DNA of 64,000 nucleotides from Lachnospiraceae bacterium (GTDB lineage: Bacteria > Bacillota > Clostridia > Lachnospirales > Lachnospiraceae): assembly GCA_910575445.1 (NCBI GenBank), contig CAJTFW010000007.1, positions 157,126 to 221,125 of the forward strand. The letters are read 5' to 3'. The translations under genes and the position numbers were made by a program. Below are positions 1 to 8,345 of this stretch, piece by piece. Every line of letters begins with the position of its first letter. The first letter of the stretch is position 1. Below the pieces are notes generated by a model. The model was given only the letters and a program-made list of their open reading frames with translations, was not told the DNA's origin and searched no databases.

Positions 1-471
1 AAATTACAAAGAGAATGGTCTCGAAAAACAAAAGGCAGTTCCAATCGCAAGAAAGCAAGAATAAAAGTTGCAAGGCTTCAGGAACATATTGTAAATCAAA
101 GAAAAGATTTTTTGCAGAAATTATCTACGGATATCATCAGAAACTATGATATCATCTGCCTTGAGGATTTACAGGTGAAAAATATGATAAAAAATCATAA
201 ACTTGCCCAGTCCATTGCAGATGTATCCTGGTCAGAGTTTGTAAGACAACTGGAATACAAAGCGGACTGGTATGGCAAGAAAGTGGTCAAAGCAGATAAA
301 TTCTATGCCAGTTCTCAGATTTGTAATGTATGTGGATATGTAAATAAGGGGACAAAGAATCTTGCCGTCAGAGAATGGGATTGTCCTGTGTGTAGTACGC
401 ATCATGATAGAGATGTAAATGCTGCGAAGAATATCTTGAATGAAGGATTAAGAATATTACAAAGAGCGTAA
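1..471 (+). CDS. tnpB: TnpB, IS200/IS605-family RNA-guided nuclease (3' part only)
   Basis: The frame is open from base 1, so the N-terminal part lies outside the window. The remaining 156 residues hold the C-terminal half of the RuvC-like domain: the second acidic catalytic residue in CLEDLQV, a four-cysteine zinc ribbon (CNVC then CPVC), and the final catalytic aspartate in DRDVNAAKN. TnpB proteins are RNA-guided DNA nucleases that help IS200/IS605 elements persist; they are not the transposase (TnpA). No TnpA is visible. The visible part is intact, so it may be active, but completeness cannot be judged. The first RuvC aspartate is not in the window. Confidence 0.93.
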   Translation, partial: KLQREWSRKTKGSSNRKKARIKVARLQEHIVNQRKDFLQKLSTDIIRNYDIICLEDLQVKNMIKNHKLAQSIADVSWSEFVRQLEYKADWYGKKVVKADKFYASSQICNVCGYVNKGTKNLAVREWDCPVCSTHHDRDVNAAKNILNEGLRILQRA

Positions 472-578
472 AATGACACATACAAAAACCGTAGGAACTA
501 TGGGGTTAGCTTGGTCAATATCTGTACATTCGTATGGAATTCCCAAGAATCTCGTGGCTTTAGCCATGAGAGGTTCAA
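472..578 (+). mobile_element. Right end of the IS200/IS605 element, with putative omega (guide) RNA scaffold
   Basis: Directly after the tnpB stop comes a stretch with no gene that ends in a hairpin at 551-570 (CTCGTGGC, loop, GCCATGAG, one G-T pair) followed by GGTTCAA. In this family the RNA that guides TnpB overlaps the 3' end of tnpB and runs to the right end, and TCAA-type right cleavage sites are known (e.g. IS608). I place the end at TCAA, 575-578, so the guide would start at 579. The boundary is inferred from motif and hairpin, not from a comparison with an empty site. Confidence 0.6.
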
Positions 579-607
579 ATTATTATATAAAGACAAAAAA
601 CGAGAAC

Positions 608-637
608 TTGACGATATCCGCACACATAGAGTATTCT
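608..637 (+). promoter_or_regulatory. Candidate promoter of the fumarase operon
   Basis: TTGACG at 608-613 and TATTCT at 632-637 are separated by 18 bp, about 45 bp upstream of the fumarase alpha start at 683. It lies just outside the presumed IS end at 578, so the insertion left it in place. A TATACT further downstream is a second possible -10. Confidence 0.45.
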
Positions 638-682
638 ATATACTATAAAAATCTCAAAAGAACCACAGAAAAGGAGAACTTT

Positions 683-1525
683 ATGCGTGAAATAGAAGTA
701 GCGAAAATCACCGACACCCTTGAGCGGCTCTGTATTGAAGCGAATGAGCATCTTCCGCAAGATGTAAAATCTGCCATCTTACAATGCCGCGCGCTAGAAG
801 ATGGTGAGATTGCTAAAAATGTTTTAGATAATATGATTGAGAACTATGAAATTGCTGACCGTGAGCATGTGCCTGTCTGTCAGGATACTGGAATGGCATG
901 TGTCTTTTTGGAGATTGGACAAGATGTTCATCTGACAGGTGGAGATTTAAGAGAGGCGGTAGATGAGGGTGTTCGCAGAGGCTATGAAAAAGGATATTTA
1001 AGAAAATCAGTGGTCAAAGACCCTGTTCGCAGAGGGAATACCGGGGATAATACACCGGCTATGCTCTATACGGAGATTGTTCCAGGAGAACAGATTCGTA
1101 TTACGGTTGCTCCTAAAGGATTTGGAAGTGAAAATATGAGTGCGATTCGGATGTTTAAGCCTTCTGCCGGGCTTGAGGGTATTAAGGATTTTATCATTGA
1201 GACTGTGGAGAACGCTGGTCCAAATCCTTGTCCTCCTATGGTGGTTGGAGTTGGTATTGGGGGGACTTTTGATAAGGCTGCACTTTTGGCGAAAAAGGCG
1301 CTGCTTCGGCCTTTGGATTCTTCGCATCCAGACCCCTTCTATGCAGAATTAGAGCAGGAGATGCTTCAGAAGATTAATAAGCTTGGGATTGGACCACAGG
1401 GCTTTGGAGGACGTACCACTGCGCTTGGACTTAATATTGAGACTATGCCAACCCATATTGCCGGGATGCCCTGTGCTATTAATATCAGTTGTCATGTCAC
1501 CAGACATCAGACGGAGGTAATCTAA
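683..1525 (+). CDS. Fumarate hydratase class I, alpha subunit
   Basis: Catalyses fumarate/malate interconversion together with the beta subunit encoded next. The 280-residue product matches the alpha half of oxygen-sensitive [4Fe-4S] fumarases and tartrate dehydratases. Conserved cysteines appear in VCQDTGMAC, in NPCPPMVVGVG and near the C-terminus (CAINISCH), fitting Fe-S ligation. The frame is open further upstream to 473, but the ATG at 683 has AAGGAG seven bases before it and starts the conserved domain, so I choose it. The beta gene starts one base after the stop. The role is probably reductive or linking C4 metabolism in an anaerobe; L-tartrate dehydratase is the less likely alternative. 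Confidence 0.93.
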   Translation: MREIEVAKITDTLERLCIEANEHLPQDVKSAILQCRALEDGEIAKNVLDNMIENYEIADREHVPVCQDTGMACVFLEIGQDVHLTGGDLREAVDEGVRRGYEKGYLRKSVVKDPVRRGNTGDNTPAMLYTEIVPGEQIRITVAPKGFGSENMSAIRMFKPSAGLEGIKDFIIETVENAGPNPCPPMVVGVGIGGTFDKAALLAKKALLRPLDSSHPDPFYAELEQEMLQKINKLGIGPQGFGGRTTALGLNIETMPTHIAGMPCAINISCHVTRHQTEVI

Positions 1526-1526
1526 G

Positions 1527-2084
1527 ATGGAAAAACATATTACGCTTCCTCTTACGGAAGAACTTGCCAAGACCCTGCACGCTGGAGATACGGTCTATCT
1601 CACTGGCACTATCTATACTTCCCGCGATGCCGGACATAAAAGAATGTGTGAAGCGCTTGCAAAAGGAGAAACCCTGCCTTTTGACCCTACCGACGCCACT
1701 ATCTACTATGTTGGGCCAACCCCCGCCAAACCAGGACAGGTCATTGGCTCTGCCGGCCCGACCACCAGCGGAAGAATGGACGCTTATGCGCCAACCATGA
1801 TGTCGGCGGGTGCTAGAGGTATGATTGGTAAGGGGGCACGCCTTTTAGAAGTGGTGGAAGCGATGAAGAAATACCACGGCGTCTATTTTGGAGCGATTGG
1901 TGGTGCTGGCGCATTACTTGCAAGATGTATCAAAAAGGCAGAATTAATTGCCTATGAAGACTTAGGCGCAGAAGCGCTTCGAAAATTATATGTAGAAGAT
2001 ATGCCTCTGGTGGTGATTATCGACTGTGAAGGCAAAAATCTCTATGAAGAGGGACGTGCTGCCTATCTGGCATCCCATAAATAA
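1527..2084 (+). CDS. Fumarate hydratase class I, beta subunit
   Basis: The 185-residue protein matches the C-terminal (swivel) domain of class I fumarases; GPTPAKPG, GSAGPTTSGRMD and GAIGGAGAL are typical of the substrate-binding beta domain. It starts one base after the alpha stop, so the two are probably translationally coupled and form the heteromeric enzyme. A bidirectional hairpin follows directly. Fumarase rather than tartrate dehydratase is favoured by the absence of tartrate genes nearby, but the sequence alone cannot settle this. Confidence 0.93.
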   Translation: MEKHITLPLTEELAKTLHAGDTVYLTGTIYTSRDAGHKRMCEALAKGETLPFDPTDATIYYVGPTPAKPGQVIGSAGPTTSGRMDAYAPTMMSAGARGMIGKGARLLEVVEAMKKYHGVYFGAIGGAGALLARCIKKAELIAYEDLGAEALRKLYVEDMPLVVIIDCEGKNLYEEGRAAYLASHK

Positions 2085-2090
2085 AGAGAG

Positions 2091-2135
2091 GGTCACAGAG
2101 CAGATTAGACCTCTTGCTCTGTGACCGCCTTTTTC
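2091..2135 (+). terminator. Rho-independent terminator of the fumarase operon
   Basis: GGTCACAGAGCA (2091-2102) pairs perfectly with TGCTCTGTGACC (2115-2126), then GCCTTTTT. The hairpin also covers the last codons of the convergent malY gene, whose stop is at 2105-2107, so one DNA segment is both terminator and coding sequence. Confidence 0.85.
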
Positions 2136-3286
2136 AGTTGTGATAATGCCTGTTCTAAAGTTGTTCTTGGACAGGCAATATTGATTCTCTCAAAACCTTC
2201 GCCTTCTTTTCCAAACATCGCTCCACGGTCTAACCACAAGCGTGCTTTCTCTACGATAAGCGATTCTAATGCTTCTTCTGTCAGTCCTAATTCCCGAAAA
2301 TCCAGCCACAAAAGATAAGTCCCCTCTGGCTCAATCAGATGAATCATCGGAAGATATTTTGCGAGGTATTCCCGAACGAATGTTCTATTCCCTTCCAGGT
2401 ATTCTTTTAAAGCCAATAGCCATGGTTCTCCTTCTTCATATGCTGCCTGACAAGCAACAAGTCCCATCACATTGATTTCTTCATATCCAGTCTGTGAGAT
2501 AGCTTTTACAAACTGTTTCCGGTAACTGGGATTGGCGATAAAGATATTTGACACTTGCAGACCAGCCAGATTAAACGTCTTGCTTGGAGCGGTACAAGTA
2601 ATGGTCATTTCTTGATATTCAGGAGAAAGTGCCGCAAAGACCTGATGCCGATGTCCTGGCAATACAAAATCGCAGTGTATCTCATCGCTTACTACGAATA
2701 CCTGGTATTTTTTACAGAGCTCTCCTATCTTTCGAAGCTCCCATTCTTTCCATACGCGTCCCACAGGATTATGTGGATTGCATAGAATAAACAGCTTTAC
2801 AGAATGTTCTACTATTTTCTTTTCAAAATCTTCAAAGTCTATCTCATAGTGTCCATCCAAAAGCCGCAAAGGGTTATTGACTAGCTGTCTGTGATTTTCC
2901 CGAATCATATTTCCAAAAGGATAGTAGACGGGTGGCTGAATCAGCACTGCATCTCCTTCTTTTGTAAAAGCACGAATTGCTGCTGCAATCGCAAAGACAA
3001 CTCCTGGTGTCTTGACAAGCCACTCTGGTTGTATCTCCCACTGAAAATGTTTCTGATACCATCTGGCTACCGCCTGCACATAAGCTTCTTTGTTGTCGCT
3101 GTATCCAAAGACACCATGTGCCACACTCTGCTGCAGCCGCGTTAGAATCTCCGGCGCCGTCTGAAAATCCATATCGGCCACCCACAAAGGCAAACTATCT
3201 TCTGGTTTACCAAAGTGTTTTGCAAAGTCATATTTTATGCTGCCGGTTCCTTTTCTGTTGATTCTCTGGTCAAAATTATAGTTCAC
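2105..3286 (-). CDS. MalY/PatB-type PLP-dependent cystathionine beta-lyase / aminotransferase
   Basis: A 393-residue fold-type I PLP enzyme. The PLP-binding lysine is in SKTFNLAGL, preceded by the SDEIHCDF motif whose aspartate contacts the pyridine nitrogen; CNPHNPVGR is also typical. The family includes cystathionine beta-lyases (C-S cleavage of cystathionine or cysteine) and MalY/PatB proteins with regulatory side roles. It is the last gene of a minus-strand run that begins with the alcohol dehydrogenase at 7675. The predicted soluble, cytosolic enzyme probably serves methionine synthesis or cysteine breakdown to sulfide; the substrate cannot be read from sequence. Confidence 0.9.
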   Translation of the reverse strand: MNYNFDQRINRKGTGSIKYDFAKHFGKPEDSLPLWVADMDFQTAPEILTRLQQSVAHGVFGYSDNKEAYVQAVARWYQKHFQWEIQPEWLVKTPGVVFAIAAAIRAFTKEGDAVLIQPPVYYPFGNMIRENHRQLVNNPLRLLDGHYEIDFEDFEKKIVEHSVKLFILCNPHNPVGRVWKEWELRKIGELCKKYQVFVVSDEIHCDFVLPGHRHQVFAALSPEYQEMTITCTAPSKTFNLAGLQVSNIFIANPSYRKQFVKAISQTGYEEINVMGLVACQAAYEEGEPWLLALKEYLEGNRTFVREYLAKYLPMIHLIEPEGTYLLWLDFRELGLTEEALESLIVEKARLWLDRGAMFGKEGEGFERINIACPRTTLEQALSQLKKAVTEQEV

Positions 3287-3316
3287 TGGTCATTCTCCTC
3301 TATTTTATCTATACTA

Positions 3317-3736
3317 CTACCATAACCTTCCAGCTAAAAAGGTCAGACGAACCAGGGTAAAACAATCTTCTGGTTTTAGCGTTACTGGTGTATCAAGAGT
3401 CTCTACTTCTGTCTGATTTTGAAAGACCCGAACCAGGCCATCTTCAAAACACTGAAGCGCATTTTCCACTGCTTTTTTGACATCTGCCTGTTTGTCCGAA
3501 TAGATTCTTCCAAATCCCACTTTACCAGAAGCGGCTTTATCTTCTATCTCTTCTTTGCTTAGATAAGGAATTATCTGAACATCTGTTCCCTTCTGATTAT
3601 AGCGCTCCACCTCGATATGGACAAGCTCTGTTAAAAAATCGCGAAGGGTCGTTATATTTTCAGAAAGCTCATAGGGAACTTTGTCAATAACTGCCTTGCG
3701 CTTGCCGGCTGCTTTTACACATATATAGATTTTCAT
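3317..3736 (-). CDS. Conserved hypothetical protein, 139 aa
   Basis: I do not recognise a family. The product is soluble, mixed alpha/beta in appearance, without signal peptide or membrane segment, and starts MKIYICVKAAGKRK. An AAAGGAG ribosome site precedes the ATG. It sits between the HicB-like gene and malY on the same strand with short gaps, so it is probably co-transcribed, but the neighbours do not suggest a role. No catalytic motif stands out. Confidence 0.65.
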   Translation of the reverse strand: MKIYICVKAAGKRKAVIDKVPYELSENITTLRDFLTELVHIEVERYNQKGTDVQIIPYLSKEEIEDKAASGKVGFGRIYSDKQADVKKAVENALQCFEDGLVRVFQNQTEVETLDTPVTLKPEDCFTLVRLTFLAGRLW

Positions 3737-3754
3737 TGTATCACTCTCCTTTGT

Positions 3755-4033
3755 CTATTCATCCCATCCATCCGTAAAACGGATATTGACACAGATATTT
3801 CGGACAACATCCCCTTCTTCTAATACGATATCACGGATATCAGTAATCGGAGGAAGTTCTCCGTCGTCTTCTGATAGTTCCAGGCTAATCCAATCACAGG
3901 CAGCTTCATTGGCAAGCTCTACCGTCTCCTCTAAGGTATCACCTTCTGCCTCACAACAGATAAGGTCTGGAAACGTCGCGTGATACGTTCCCTTTTCTGT
4001 CTTTTTAATAATCGCCGGATACGTAAATTTCAT
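3755..4033 (-). CDS. HicB-like antitoxin-fold protein without HicA partner
   Basis: The 92 residues match the HicB N-terminal RNase H-like fold: an early strand YPAIIKK, then HATFPDLICCEAEGDTLEE, which is the usual FPDL...GDTLEEA pattern. In type II systems HicB neutralises the HicA mRNA interferase, but no HicA-like reading frame is adjacent. The start overlaps the hydE stop by four bases, so it is coupled to hydE. Solitary HicB-like proteins are common and may be domesticated; there is no obvious C-terminal DNA-binding domain. Confidence 0.8.
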   Translation of the reverse strand: MKFTYPAIIKKTEKGTYHATFPDLICCEAEGDTLEETVELANEAACDWISLELSEDDGELPPITDIRDIVLEEGDVVRNICVNIRFTDGWDE

Positions 4034-5091
4034 CTTGCAGACTCCTTTTCTATCTCAAAGGCATCGCCTCTTTCATCTACTAGGCGATATCCTACACTCT
4101 CTACACTTTTTGCCAGAGACTCCCGACACTCAGCGGCTTCTTCACCGGTGCAGATTTTATTGTCATATAAATCATATTGTTTGCGATTGCGAAGTGGCGA
4201 AAGATTGGGCATCACTACATTGGCACCTGCACATAGTCCTTTCTCCCGTCCTCTAGGGTCAAGTGTTCCAAGCGCAGTTGTCGCAGGAAGCAGCACCTTT
4301 GGAAGCAAAATCCGAATCAGGGACAGCAGATATAACGTAAGCTCCACACTTCCCGCTGCTTCTTTGGCAAATGCTGTATCATGATGTGGAATAAATGGCC
4401 CAATCCCTACCATATGCGGCTTTAATTCCTCTAAAAACAAAAAATCTTCTGCCAGGCACTCTATCGTCTGTCCGGGAGAACCCACCATAAATCCGGCTCC
4501 TACCTGATAACCTAACGATTTTAAATCATACAGACATTGTTTGCGCACAGTAAGGCTCATACTTGAAGGATGCAATTTCCCATAGTGCGCAGGATTTGCT
4601 GTCTCATGACGCAGCAGATAACGATTGGCTCCTGCTTCTTTTAGCAGACGATAACTCTCTTTGCTTCTCTCTCCTACCGAGAGCGTAATGGCACAATCCT
4701 GATATCTTTTTCGAATCTCTCGGACAATCTCTGCCAGCCTTTCATCTGTAAACCAACGGTCTTCTCCGCCTTGCAGAACAAATGTTCGAAACCCCAATGC
4801 ATATCCTTCCTCGCAGCACTCTAAAATCTCCTCTTTGCTTAGGCGGTATCTGTGAGCATGCAGATTTCCTCTGCGAATCCCACAATAATAACAGTCATTT
4901 CTACAATAATTGCTAAATTCAATTAACCCTCTCGTATAGACCTTGTCCCCATAATAGTGTCTTCGAATCCGCACTGCCTCTTTGGTCAGTGCATCTACTG
5001 TCTCCTGGTCTTTGGCACAGGCAAGAAGCTCTATCCATTCTTCCTTGCTCATCTTTGTATTTTTTATAAATCTCTCTGCAATCGCTCTCAT
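4030..5091 (-). CDS. hydE: HydE, [FeFe]-hydrogenase maturation radical SAM enzyme
   Basis: The 353-residue protein has the radical SAM motif in EFSNYCRNDCYYCGIRRGN (C-x3-C-x2-C, about residues 62-69), and RGLIEFSNYC is typical of HydE. HydE acts with HydF and HydG to build the 2Fe subcluster of [FeFe] hydrogenase. Neither of those, nor a hydrogenase, is in this window. It lies seven bases after the aldehyde dehydrogenase and overlaps the HicB-like gene, so it is inside an alcohol/aldehyde dehydrogenase operon. Related biotin-synthase and PylB/ThiH-like enzymes are alternatives, but the motif context favours HydE. Confidence 0.87.
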   Translation of the reverse strand: MRAIAERFIKNTKMSKEEWIELLACAKDQETVDALTKEAVRIRRHYYGDKVYTRGLIEFSNYCRNDCYYCGIRRGNLHAHRYRLSKEEILECCEEGYALGFRTFVLQGGEDRWFTDERLAEIVREIRKRYQDCAITLSVGERSKESYRLLKEAGANRYLLRHETANPAHYGKLHPSSMSLTVRKQCLYDLKSLGYQVGAGFMVGSPGQTIECLAEDFLFLEELKPHMVGIGPFIPHHDTAFAKEAAGSVELTLYLLSLIRILLPKVLLPATTALGTLDPRGREKGLCAGANVVMPNLSPLRNRKQYDLYDNKICTGEEAAECRESLAKSVESVGYRLVDERGDAFEIEKESAR

Positions 5092-5098
5092 AAGTCCC

Positions 5099-6469
5099 CT
5101 ATTTTACAAACATTCTGACCAATTTTTCTTTTATCTTATTATATGGCTGATAACGCATCGGCAAATCAAGCCATGTGAATTTTTTCACAATACTTTTCTC
5201 ATGGCTAAAAGTCTCAAAGCTTTTCCTGCCATGATAGGAGCCCATACCACTCTCTCCCACACCACCAAAGCCCATCTCAGACGTTGCAAGATGGATAATC
5301 GTATCATTGACGCAACCTCCGCCAAAAGAGAGAGTCCCAAGACATCTGTCTTCTGTCGCCTGCTCACTGGTAAAAAGATACAGTGCTAAAGGCTTTGGAT
5401 GCCTTTTGACAAAACTACAGGCTTCTTCTATCGAAGAAACACTTAAAATCGGCAATATTGGTCCAAAGATTTCTTCTTTCATCACCGCGTCTTCTTCGGT
5501 TACCCCTCTAAGAACAGTGGGAACAATCTGAAAAGTCTGTGCATCCCATATACCACCATGTGCCAATTTTTTCTTATCTATAAGACGAAGCAGCCTTTCA
5601 AAATGTTTTTGATTGATGATTTTTCCATAGGAAGGATTTTCTAGCGGCCGCTTTCCATATTGTCTGACAATCTCTCTCCTGATAAGATGTACAAGTTCTT
5701 CTTCCACACATTGTTCCACCAATACATAGTCAGGCGCCACACAGGTCTGTCCGCAGTTTAGATATTTTCCAAAGACTAATCTTCTGGCAGCAAGCTTTAG
5801 ATTGGCAGTACGGTCTATGATGCAGGGACTTTTTCCGCCAAGCTCCAAGGTCACTGGGGTAAGATGTACTGCTGCCTTTTCCATTACCGTCCGGCCAACG
5901 TTTACACCTCCGGTAAAAAAGATATAATCGAACTTCTGTTCTAAAAGACTTTGATTTTCCATCCTGCCGCCTTCTACCACTGCTACATACCCACTCTCAA
6001 AACTACAAGAAAGCATCTTTTTAAGCACATTTGAAGTTGCGGGGGCATAGGCGGAAGGCTTTATAACACAACAATTTCCTGCGGCAAGCGCCCCAATCAG
6101 CGGTTCTAAGGTCAAAAGCACCGGATAGTTCCATGGAGACATCACAAGTGTTACCCCATATGGCTCTTGCACTGTAAAGCTTTTTGAAGGAAACTGTGCC
6201 ACAGGGGTATGCACCCGGCAGCTTTTTGCAAAAGAGGTCAGATGCTTTTTCATATAACGAAGCTCTGAAAGCGTAAGCCCAATCTCACACATATAGGCTT
6301 CTTCATGGGATTTTCCAAGGTCTTCTTTCAGTGATTGCACCAGCATCTCTTCATAGTCAAGGATAGACTGCTCTAGCATATCCAATGCTTTTAAGCGATA
6401 AGCCAGTGGAATCGTTCGCCCGGATTCAAAAAAATCTCTCTGCTTCTTTACTAATGCTTCGATGGACAT
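5099..6469 (-). CDS. Aldehyde dehydrogenase, class 3 type
   Basis: Oxidises an aldehyde to the acid with NAD(P)+. At 456 residues it is the short class 3 (AlkH/YwdH-like) form. The general base Glu209 is in VTLELGGKSP and the catalytic Cys243 in NCGQTCVAPDY; the cofactor-loop motif FTGGVNVGR is also present. The C-terminal stretch after PMRYQPYN is basic and hydrophobic as in membrane-associated class 3 enzymes. It starts three bases after the alcohol dehydrogenase stop, so both probably act on the same alcohol/aldehyde pair, possibly a medium- or long-chain one. The real substrate is not determinable. Confidence 0.92.
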   Translation of the reverse strand: MSIEALVKKQRDFFESGRTIPLAYRLKALDMLEQSILDYEEMLVQSLKEDLGKSHEEAYMCEIGLTLSELRYMKKHLTSFAKSCRVHTPVAQFPSKSFTVQEPYGVTLVMSPWNYPVLLTLEPLIGALAAGNCCVIKPSAYAPATSNVLKKMLSCSFESGYVAVVEGGRMENQSLLEQKFDYIFFTGGVNVGRTVMEKAAVHLTPVTLELGGKSPCIIDRTANLKLAARRLVFGKYLNCGQTCVAPDYVLVEQCVEEELVHLIRREIVRQYGKRPLENPSYGKIINQKHFERLLRLIDKKKLAHGGIWDAQTFQIVPTVLRGVTEEDAVMKEEIFGPILPILSVSSIEEACSFVKRHPKPLALYLFTSEQATEDRCLGTLSFGGGCVNDTIIHLATSEMGFGGVGESGMGSYHGRKSFETFSHEKSIVKKFTWLDLPMRYQPYNKIKEKLVRMFVK

Positions 6470-6472
6470 CTT

Positions 6473-7675
6473 TTATCTTCCCTTCACCATTTGATAGATT
6501 CGCTCTAACTCTTTTCGATTCATCAGCACCGGAACCGGATACAGTGGATTGCCTTCTGCATCTGCATGTCTGGCCATCACTGGAATATCTTCCTCCAAAA
6601 TCTCCGGCAGTGTACGCGGAATCCCCATGCTGTCATTCATCCTCTGTATCCAGTCAATAAAGCAGGCAGCGGCTTCTTTCTCTTTCATCTTCTTATCCAC
6701 CACACCGGCATTTTTAGCCAGGCGCGCTAACTTTTTCTCGCAGGCTGGTCCATAGAGTCTTAGAACCACTGGCAGTATCACAGCATTGGCTAACCCATGA
6801 GGTGTTCCATACTGCCCGCCAAGCGAATGAGCAACCGCATGGACATAACCGACATAAGATTTGGTAAATGCCACTCCAGCACAATAGGCAGCCTTTAACA
6901 TTGCGCTTCTGGCCTCTTTGTCCTTCCCATTGTCATAGGCAGCTTTTAGATGCTGATAGATAAGATGCACCGCTTCTTCTGCCATCAGACGCGTCTCCCT
7001 GGTCGTAGAACGACCAATATAAGCTTCTACCGCATGGGTCAGGGCATCCATCCCTGTCGTCGCTGTAATCCCTTTGGGAAGTTTTATAGTCTCATGATAG
7101 TCAAGCACTGCATAGTGCGGAATCAAACTAAAATCATTGATAGGATATTTATGGTGCTTTTCACTGTCAGTAATCACCGCCGCAAGCGTTGTCTCACTGC
7201 CTGTCCCTGCTGTCGTTGGTATCGCAATCAGAAGCGGCAGTCTCTTATGTACTTTTAACAGACCTTTCATCTTGTGGATACTCTGCTTTGGCTTTACAAT
7301 CCTTGCTCCGGCTGCTTTGGCACAATCCATGGAGGAGCCTCCTCCAAAAGCAATCAGTGCCTTAGCCCCATATTCAAGATAGAGTTTTTTGGCCTCTTCC
7401 ACATTTTTGATCGTTGGATTGGCTACCGTTTTATCATAAATACAATAAGAAATATCCGCCTCCTGCAAGGTCTTCTCCAGAAAACGCGTAAGTCCTAGAG
7501 AACGGATACCACTGTCTGTTACAATCATCACAGAATCTATGGATTTCTTTTGACAAACATCTGCTACCCCAGATACTGATGGAATAATCTTCGGATTGCG
7601 ATACGGCAAAAAAGGAAGTGCCAGGCGAAAGACTGTCTGAAATGTTCTGCAATACAGTTTTCTTATCATCCACAT
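6473..7675 (-). CDS. Iron-containing (group III) alcohol dehydrogenase
   Basis: A 400-residue Fe-ADH. The nucleotide-binding motif FGGGSSMDCAKAAG and the metal ligands in TGMDALTHAVEAYIG, then HAVAHSLGGQYGTPHGLAN, are intact. It begins with a hydrophobic, basic 25-residue stretch (MIRKLYCRTFQTVFRLALPF) that most family members lack and that could associate with the membrane. First gene of the minus-strand run that continues into aldehyde dehydrogenase and hydE. Interconverts alcohol and aldehyde with NAD(P)H; direction and substrate unknown. The promoter region lies next to repeat copy 1. Confidence 0.92.
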   Translation of the reverse strand: MWMIRKLYCRTFQTVFRLALPFLPYRNPKIIPSVSGVADVCQKKSIDSVMIVTDSGIRSLGLTRFLEKTLQEADISYCIYDKTVANPTIKNVEEAKKLYLEYGAKALIAFGGGSSMDCAKAAGARIVKPKQSIHKMKGLLKVHKRLPLLIAIPTTAGTGSETTLAAVITDSEKHHKYPINDFSLIPHYAVLDYHETIKLPKGITATTGMDALTHAVEAYIGRSTTRETRLMAEEAVHLIYQHLKAAYDNGKDKEARSAMLKAAYCAGVAFTKSYVGYVHAVAHSLGGQYGTPHGLANAVILPVVLRLYGPACEKKLARLAKNAGVVDKKMKEKEAAACFIDWIQRMNDSMGIPRTLPEILEEDIPVMARHADAEGNPLYPVPVLMNRKELERIYQMVKGR

Positions 7676-7762
7676 ATATGTTTCTCCCCCTTTTATCTGC
7701 TTATATCATATGCCTTTTTCAGTATACCTTGTTTTCTGGGCTGCGGCAATTATTTTTGTGTC

Positions 7763-8310
7763 TTTTGATGGGGTAACTTTACTGTTTTTAGGATGTGTAA
7801 AATGTTTTTGATGCAAGGGACGCTCGCCACGACCTGGCAGATGTTCCTTCCAGACCCCGCTCTCGCTTAATGAACGCCTATAGCGGTACTAAATTCGCGA
7901 CTGCGCGTTCCGCTTGCGCTCATTAAGTGCCGATGGCGTCCAATGGGTCTTGCAGGAACATCTGCCAGGCCATGTCGGGCTGTGTATTGGCTCCCTATAC
8001 ACACGTTGCGGACGGAACACTTACCCCTATATATCTACACAACATTATGCGATAGCGTCTTATATACTGTGGCTGGCCACAGTCAGCCAGGGCGGGAGGG
8101 CCATAGGTTCCTGAAAGACCCATTGGACGCCATCGGCACTTAATGAGCGCAAGCGGCGCTAAGCCGCGCAGTCGCGAATTTAGTACCGCTATAGGCGTTC
8201 ATTAAGCGAGAGCGGGGTCTGGAAGGAACCTATGGCCCTTCCGTCCTAGCGTCCTCCATACCACATAATATAAACTTTCATTTACATCTTTAACTTTTAC
8301 ATTATCTATG
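7763..8310. repeat. Dispersed double-hairpin repeat, copy 1 (full length)
   Basis: Two long hairpins in inverted orientation fill the gap between the alcohol dehydrogenase and the ABC importer genes. Arm A is 7833-7969 with basal stem CCTGGCAGATGTTCC/GGAACATCTGCCAGG. Arm B is 8090-8246 with a 22-bp stem (8090-8111 with 8225-8246, two G-T pairs) around CCATAGG/CCTATGG. The interior of arm B is nearly the reverse complement of that of arm A. About 120 bp separate the arms. A degenerate GATARTGTAA-like sequence is present near both outer ends. Short reading frames inside (60-66 codons) have no ribosome sites and are not genes. A non-autonomous mobile element is my best guess. Confidence 0.85.
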
Positions 8311-8345
8311 TCTTTTGATAGTACAACTTTACTTTCTCACTTTCT

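Noticed and set aside
1007-1327. Antisense 106-codon frame in the fumarase alpha gene
   Set aside because: A shadow of the real gene with no ribosome site or family resemblance.
3755-4033. Complete HicAB toxin-antitoxin system
   Set aside because: No HicA-like frame on either side.
7914-8143. 66-codon frames inside repeat copy 1 (and similar ones at 15168 and 39135)
   Set aside because: They lie in the hairpin arms, differ between copies and lack ribosome sites.
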